Made by a program: the position numbers and the translations under genes
Shown here: positions 14,139-18,089 of the stretch, one piece after another
Layout: the number at the start of each line of letters is the position of its first letter
Position numbering within the stretch: the first letter of the stretch is position 1
Origin: an uncultured Polycyclovorans sp.
GTDB taxonomy: Bacteria > Pseudomonadota > Gammaproteobacteria > Nevskiales > Nevskiaceae
Length of the DNA: 18,089 nucleotides
Reading direction: 5' to 3'
Assembly (NCBI GenBank): GCA_936928855.1
Contig: CAKZHZ010000089.1
Coordinates: forward strand, 1 to 18,089
Notes under the pieces: generated by a model
What the model was told of the DNA's origin: nothing
Database searches by the model: none
The model's input: only the letters and a program-made list of their open reading frames with translations

Positions 14139-14145
14139 AACGGAA
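14117..14145 (-). promoter_or_regulatory. Candidate promoter of the gcv operon
   Basis: TTCCGT (plus 14140-14145) and TTACAC (plus 14117-14122) on the minus strand are 17 bases apart. The expected start, about 14110, would leave roughly 47 bases before aptamer I of the glycine riboswitch. Both boxes are imperfect and they overlap the hairpin at 14105-14138. Confidence 0.3.
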
Positions 14146-14158
14146 CCATGTCCCGTGT

Positions 14159-15349
14159 TTATCCGCCCTTGCCGCTGCCGGGCTCCTCAAGAAACTCGCC
14201 GGGACGCGGCAGGGGCGTCGGCTCGCGATCCAGCAATGCCGGTTCGACCTGGTGGGGAAAGCCCTCCATCGGCCCGATCGGACGGGTGTCGCGCGCCACC
14301 ACCGGCCCGTTCTGCGCGTAGAGCGTCAACAGTTCCGCCACCGCAGTCAGCGACGAGAGGTGCGTCCGCTCCCAACCGTGGGAGGAATCGGCGCCGAAAC
14401 CGATCAGCGCGTGACGGATATCAAACCCCGCCCTGAGCGCCGCTGCAGAGTCCGAAAAATAGTAGGGAAAGACGTCCCGTTGATGATCGATACCGTGGTC
14501 GCTGCACAGGGACAGCAGCTTGCGCGTGAGATGGAAGTCGAAGGGACCGGAGGAGTCGGCAATCGCAACGGTCACACCCCGCTCGCGGGAGTTCTGCCCC
14601 GACGCCGGAATGGCGATATCGATGCCGATCATCTCACTGATGCGCTCGTCGAGGATCGCAGATGCTCCGAACCCCACCTCTTCCGTCACCGTGAACATGG
14701 GATGGAAGTACACCGGCAGCGACACCCCGCTCTCCACCAGTGCCTTGCAGGCGGCCAGCAGGGCGGCGACCCCTGCCTTGTCATCGAGATGACGCGACGA
14801 CACGTAACCCGAATCGGTGATCTCCGGCTGCGGGTCGACGGCAATGAAGTCGCCCACATTGACCCCAAGCCGCAGCAAGTCCTCGCGCGTCTCCGAGAAC
14901 GCGTCGATCCGCAGCTCGACATGGTCCCAGCTGATGGGCTGCTCGTCGACGCCTTCGTTGAACGCATGTCCGGAGGCCTTCAACGGCAGGATGGTGCCGC
15001 GCAGCACCCGCTCGTCGGTAAACAGCGACACCCGAGCCCCCTCGGCAAAGCGGCTCGACCAGGTGCCGATCGGCAGCAGGCTGAGACGCCCGTTGTCCTT
15101 CAGTGCCCGCACGTTGGCTCCGAGCGTATCGAGATGCGCGACCACGGCGCAGGCCGGGCGGTCAGTTTCGCCCTTGATGGTGGCGCGGATGGCACCGCGA
15201 CGGGTCAGCTCGAACGGAATACCCAGTTCGCGCAACTTGTGCCCGGTGTAGTGAACCACTTCATCGGTGAACCCTACCGGGCTGGGAATGGCCAACAGCT
15301 CCAGCAGAATCTGTCGGATGTAGTCGTTGTCGATTTCAAGCTTGCGCAC
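14159..15349 (-). CDS. M42-family peptidase of the NAGGN osmoprotectant system
   Basis: A 396-residue metallopeptidase-like protein that matches the M42 member always found with the NAGGN genes (same order in Pseudomonas). Likely metal ligands are present: His72 and Asp74 in AHLDTLGANVRAL, Asp189/Asp190 in SSRHLDDKAGVAALL, Glu223-Glu224 in TVTEEVGFGAS, Asp244 in GIDIAIPAS, and His324 or His330 in SSHGWERTH. The protein is therefore probably active, but its substrate is not established; breakdown or trimming of the dipeptide is a guess. The start is GTG: GGAGG lies six bases upstream, within the end of the synthetase gene, and the two genes overlap by 14 bases, so translation is coupled. The last 15 residues are a Gly/Pro/Glu-rich tail. 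Confidence 0.92.
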   Translation of the reverse strand: MRKLEIDNDYIRQILLELLAIPSPVGFTDEVVHYTGHKLRELGIPFELTRRGAIRATIKGETDRPACAVVAHLDTLGANVRALKDNGRLSLLPIGTWSSRFAEGARVSLFTDERVLRGTILPLKASGHAFNEGVDEQPISWDHVELRIDAFSETREDLLRLGVNVGDFIAVDPQPEITDSGYVSSRHLDDKAGVAALLAACKALVESGVSLPVYFHPMFTVTEEVGFGASAILDERISEMIGIDIAIPASGQNSRERGVTVAIADSSGPFDFHLTRKLLSLCSDHGIDHQRDVFPYYFSDSAAALRAGFDIRHALIGFGADSSHGWERTHLSSLTAVAELLTLYAQNGPVVARDTRPIGPMEGFPHQVEPALLDREPTPLPRPGEFLEEPGSGKGG

Positions 15350-17111
15350 GGGAATCCTCCGGCGGGCTGGTGAGAGGGAACAGCAGGTCGATGAACCGCT
15401 GCGCGGTGGGCTGTGGCTCGTGGTTGGCCAGCCCCGGCCGTTCGTTGGCCTCGATGATGACGTGCGCCGGCTGGTCCGGGGCGGTCACCAGAAAATCGAG
15501 CCCGGTGACAGGAATCTCGAGGGCACGTGCCGCAAGCACCGCAGCTTCGCGCAGTTCGGGATGGAGACGATCAGTCACATCATGCAGGGTGCCGCCGGTG
15601 TGCAGGTTGGCGGTCTTGCGAACCCGCAGCGAAGTCCCGGCCGGCAGAACCGTTTCCAGCGTGTAACCGCCACGCTTCACGCAGCGCTCGGTCTCACGGT
15701 CCAGCGGCACCCGCGACTCGCCCTGGGTGGCGGCCGCGCGACGTCGGGACAGTTTCTCGATCAACTGGCGTACCGTGTGCTGCCCGTCGCCGACCACCTC
15801 AGGCGGCCGCCGCAGGGCCGCCGCCACCACCTCGAAACCGATCACCACGATACGCAGGTCATCCCCCGGACAGTATTCCTCGATCAACACGGTCTCGTGG
15901 ACCCGCGCGGCCTGGCGGATCGCCGCCGTCAACTCGCGCCGGGTGCGAACATCCACACTGATTCCGGCCCCCTGCTCGCCGTCCGCAGGCTTGACCACCA
16001 CGGCACCGCACTCGCGCAGGAACCCGGCGTCCGCGTCGCTGCCATCCGACACCCGCTGCCGTGGCACACGCAAGCCGGCATCCGACAGCAGCCGCGCCGT
16101 CACACGCTTGTCCTGACAGCGGCTCATCGCGATGGCGCTGGTCAGCTCGGAAAGCGATTCCCGGCAGACCAGCGAGCGGGCCCCCAGGGTCAGCCGCAGG
16201 TAGCCGTTCTCCGCATCCACCACATCCACATTGATGCCCCGGCGCAGCGCCTCGTCGACAATGATCTGCGCGTAAGGATTGAGCTGATCGCCCGGCGGCG
16301 GCGGCACGAACAGAGGCTCGTTGATCGCGTTCTTGCGCTTGATGGCGAACACCGGCACCCGCTGAAACCCCATCTTCTCGTAGAGCCCGATGGCCTGCTC
16401 GTTGTCATGCATTACCGACAGGTCCATGAACGCCCGCCCGCGTGCCTGGTAGTGCGCCGCCAGCATCTGGACCAGCGCCAAACCAACCCCAGGCGCATGT
16501 GCCGTCGGATCCACCGCCAGGCACCAGAGGCTGGATCCCTGCTCCGGGTCATCGAACGCCTGGACGTGATCAACCCCCATCACCGTACCGACCACCTGCC
16601 CGGTGCGGTCATCCTCGGCAACAAAGTAGGTCAGCAGTCGTCCGGCGCGGTTGGCCCAGACGAACGCAGGGTCGGCGGGCACCATGCCACGCGCCTGGTA
16701 GATGCGGAAGATCGCCTGCGCATCGCTGCGTGTGCGCAAACGCCGGATGGTAAAACTGGTGCGACGCGGCCGCCTGGCCTGCCAGGTGCTCAGCCACAGC
16801 CGGAACGTGTGGCTGGGATCGAGGAACAGCTTCTGCGGCTGCTGCGCCAGTATGACGTGCGGGTCCCGCACATAGATGCCGATGTTGCGTCGTCCGGCAG
16901 ACTCCCGCCCGACGTCCCGCGCCACCGTCGCGGCGTCGTCGTAGGTATGCGCCAGCACCAGATGACCCCAGCCGCAATCGATACTGACGTCCCGCTTGTC
17001 AGGCCGCAGTGCCGGATCGCCCTGCTGCGGCGCCCAGTGATCGAGGCTGACGCCGCTGCGCCGGGCCAGACGGGCATTGGAACGGCCGGCGCGTCGCGTT
17101 GGGGTGGTCAT
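15336..17111 (-). CDS. ngg: N-acetylglutaminylglutamine synthetase (GNAT + ATP-grasp)
   Basis: Two-domain enzyme of 591 residues that builds N-acetylglutaminylglutamine, precursor of the osmoprotectant NAGGN. After a family-specific N-terminus (1-115), a GNAT acetyltransferase domain spans about 119-260, with CLAVDPTAHAPGVGLALVQ (acetyl-CoA loop) and NEQAIGLYEKMGF. An ATP-grasp ligase domain spans about 325-580, with VVVKPADGEQGAGISV (ATP lysine), VLIEEYCPGDDLRIVV and a metal site near IIEANERPGLANHE, much like cyanophycin synthetase. The ATG has TAAGGAG seven bases upstream, which overlaps the stop codon of asnO, 11 bp away. The gene is called ngg in Sinorhizobium. Intact, but the amidotransferase upstream is truncated here. 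Confidence 0.93.
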   Translation of the reverse strand: MTTPTRRAGRSNARLARRSGVSLDHWAPQQGDPALRPDKRDVSIDCGWGHLVLAHTYDDAATVARDVGRESAGRRNIGIYVRDPHVILAQQPQKLFLDPSHTFRLWLSTWQARRPRRTSFTIRRLRTRSDAQAIFRIYQARGMVPADPAFVWANRAGRLLTYFVAEDDRTGQVVGTVMGVDHVQAFDDPEQGSSLWCLAVDPTAHAPGVGLALVQMLAAHYQARGRAFMDLSVMHDNEQAIGLYEKMGFQRVPVFAIKRKNAINEPLFVPPPPGDQLNPYAQIIVDEALRRGINVDVVDAENGYLRLTLGARSLVCRESLSELTSAIAMSRCQDKRVTARLLSDAGLRVPRQRVSDGSDADAGFLRECGAVVVKPADGEQGAGISVDVRTRRELTAAIRQAARVHETVLIEEYCPGDDLRIVVIGFEVVAAALRRPPEVVGDGQHTVRQLIEKLSRRRAAATQGESRVPLDRETERCVKRGGYTLETVLPAGTSLRVRKTANLHTGGTLHDVTDRLHPELREAAVLAARALEIPVTGLDFLVTAPDQPAHVIIEANERPGLANHEPQPTAQRFIDLLFPLTSPPEDSRAQA

Positions 17112-17122
17112 GATCGTGCTCC

Positions 17123-18088
17123 TTACCGCAGATCAACGTGTTGCTGCAGCCAGGCCTCCAACAAGGCCAGCTGCCAGAGCTTGGAACCACGCAGCGGCGT
17201 GATGTGCGCCTCGGGGTCCGCCAGCAGTGTTTCCACATAGGCTGGCTGGAACAAGCCGCGAGACCGCGCCGCCGAATTGGTCAGCAGGCCCCGGGTGAAA
17301 TCGAGAAAGTCGCCGCGCAGATACTTCAGCGCCGGCACCGGAAAATAGCCCTTGGGCCGATCGATCACCTTGGCCGGGATCACTGATCGTGCAGCCTCCT
17401 TCAGCACATGCTTGCCGCCCGCCTCACCGAGCTGCGGTGCCAGCTTGTGGACGGCGGGGATCCGCGCTGCCAACTCCACCAGCTCGTGATCGAGAAACGG
17501 CACACGGGCTTCCAGGCCGAACGCCATGGTCATGTTGTCCACCCGCTTCACCGGGTCGTCCACCAGCATCACCGTGCTGTCCAGGCGCAGGGCCTTGTCC
17601 ACCGCGGCCTCGGTGCACAGGTTGGCCACGGGCTGGCTACCCTTGACCAGAGCCACGCCCAGAGTGGCGCGGATGCAGCCGGCATCGTTGGCCGAGTTGC
17701 CGGTGTTGCTCACGACGAACCAGAACGTGCGGGTGTCCCCGGCGGTCCCGGAAGGCTCGAGGATCATCCGGTCGCTGTTGCCATTCAGCTGCACGCCGCC
17801 CAGGCACGGATCCTTGTCGAAGATCATCAGCTGGGCACCGGTGTACGTGCCCTTCTTCTCGAAGTCGATGAGCACGCTCTTCGCAGACAGTCGGATCCGG
17901 CCACGCGTCGGGTTGGTCACGGTGACGGAGAAGCCGTAGGCGTGCTTCAGCTTGCCACCTCCACCAGTCGAGTTGCCGGGGTACTTCACCGGTTTCGTGC
18001 TCGCGGTGTTGACGCACGAGGGGGAGGCGGCGGCGAACGGGGCAGCGGCGACGGCGGCGACCGCCGGAACCGACCACGCGATGCCAGC
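17123..18088 (-). CDS. asnO: asnO-type amidotransferase C-terminus fused in frame to unrelated sequence
   Basis: One open frame of 322 codons running off the window. Its last 160 or so residues (minus 17610-17123) are the C-terminal part of the asparagine-synthetase-like NAGGN amidotransferase: DSTVMLVDDPVKRVDNMTMA, FGLEARVPFLDHELVELAAR, GKHVLKEAARSVIPAKVIDR and a final LLEAWLQQHVDLR. The full enzyme is near 590 residues, with an N-terminal glutaminase domain and the ATP-pyrophosphatase core; both are absent. Upstream of about 17610 the frame continues into a different protein (see 17611-18088). The enzyme amidates the C-terminus of the dipeptide, so this copy cannot be functional as shown. 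The stop (TAA) overlaps the ribosome site of the synthetase gene, as in a normal operon. Confidence 0.85.
   Translation of the reverse strand, partial: AGIAWSVPAVAAVAAAPFAAASPSCVNTASTKPVKYPGNSTGGGGKLKHAYGFSVTVTNPTRGRIRLSAKSVLIDFEKKGTYTGAQLMIFDKDPCLGGVQLNGNSDRMILEPSGTAGDTRTFWFVVSNTGNSANDAGCIRATLGVALVKGSQPVANLCTEAAVDKALRLDSTVMLVDDPVKRVDNMTMAFGLEARVPFLDHELVELAARIPAVHKLAPQLGEAGGKHVLKEAARSVIPAKVIDRPKGYFPVPALKYLRGDFLDFTRGLLTNSAARSRGLFQPAYVETLLADPEAHITPLRGSKLWQLALLEAWLQQHVDLR
17611..18088 (-). other. Foreign segment: start of an exported protein, not NAGGN-related
   Basis: About 160 residues with no resemblance to asparagine synthetase. They begin at the window edge with AGIAWSVPAVAAVAAAPFAAAS, the hydrophobic core and Ala-rich cleavage region of a Sec- or Tat-type signal, then a mature part starting PSCVNTASTKPVKYPGN with strands such as YGFSVTVTNPTRGRIRLSA and TFWFVVSNTGNSAND. 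Four Cys are visible (PSCV, DPCLGG, AGCIRA, NLCTE), which could form two disulfides. The AWSVPAVA-type signal followed by an Ala-Ala-Ser cleavage site resembles surface proteins of actinobacteria, from memory and not verified. Its own start and 3' end are not present. Function unknown. Confidence 0.65.
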
Positions 18089-18089
18089 G

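Noticed and set aside
15327..17240. Long plus-strand open frame (637 codons) opposite the NAGGN synthetase
   Set aside because: The minus strand carries a well-defined GNAT/ATP-grasp protein with motifs and a ribosome site. The plus frame has no family resemblance.
1..18089. CRISPR array, tRNA or rRNA genes, prophage or integrase
   Set aside because: No regularly spaced direct repeats, no tRNA cloverleaf and no phage or integrase-like protein was seen on either strand by eye.

Overview
The window is GC-rich and densely coded. Every gene I can support lies on the minus strand, so transcription runs from the high-coordinate end to the low end. The content suggests a gammaproteobacterium: an lgt-thyA-folA string, RlmI, a two-subunit glycine decarboxylase (GcvPA + GcvPB), a glycine riboswitch before gcvT, and the NAGGN osmoprotectant operon in the order known from Pseudomonas. 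Placement below class is not possible from the sequence; a halophilic or hydrocarbon-associated lineage with ACBP and acyl-CoA enzymes is only a guess.

Layout in transcription order. (1) 18088-14159: NAGGN (N-acetylglutaminylglutamine amide) operon, with the 3' end of the asparagine-synthetase-like amidotransferase, the GNAT/ATP-grasp dipeptide synthetase and the M42-type peptidase. The amidotransferase is broken: beyond about 17610 the open frame continues into an unrelated exported-protein sequence of actinobacterial look, which suggests an assembly chimera or a recombination junction. (2) 14063-8950: glycine cleavage operon led by a tandem glycine riboswitch: gcvT, gcvH, gcvPA, then a thiol peroxidase gene (tpx) set between the two decarboxylase subunits, then gcvPB. 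(3) 8943-6626: a 16-codon degenerate copy of the start of the next gene, a leader with two hairpin/palindrome sequences, a PfkB-family (adenosine-kinase-like) kinase and the 23S rRNA methyltransferase rlmI. (4) 6629-6445: an almost perfectly symmetric 185-bp palindromic element with 19-bp terminal inverted repeats; one terminal repeat contains the rlmI stop codon. (5) 6399-3023: lgt, thyA, folA and a single-POTRA Omp85-type outer-membrane protein, tightly packed. (6) 2968-1: acyl-CoA-binding protein, hotdog thioesterase, Zn alcohol dehydrogenase, and an acyl-CoA dehydrogenase running off the window.

How they work together: the gcv genes make 5,10-methylene-THF, which thyA consumes to make dTMP and dihydrofolate, which folA recycles, so two separate transcription units feed the one-carbon pool. 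The NAGGN genes make a compatible solute. The ACBP/thioesterase/dehydrogenase group handles acyl-CoA or alcohol intermediates. No tRNA, rRNA, CRISPR array, integrase or autonomous transposase was seen. The most unusual items are the symmetric palindromic element, the tpx insertion in the gcv operon, the partial duplication of the kinase start, and the chimeric end of asnO.
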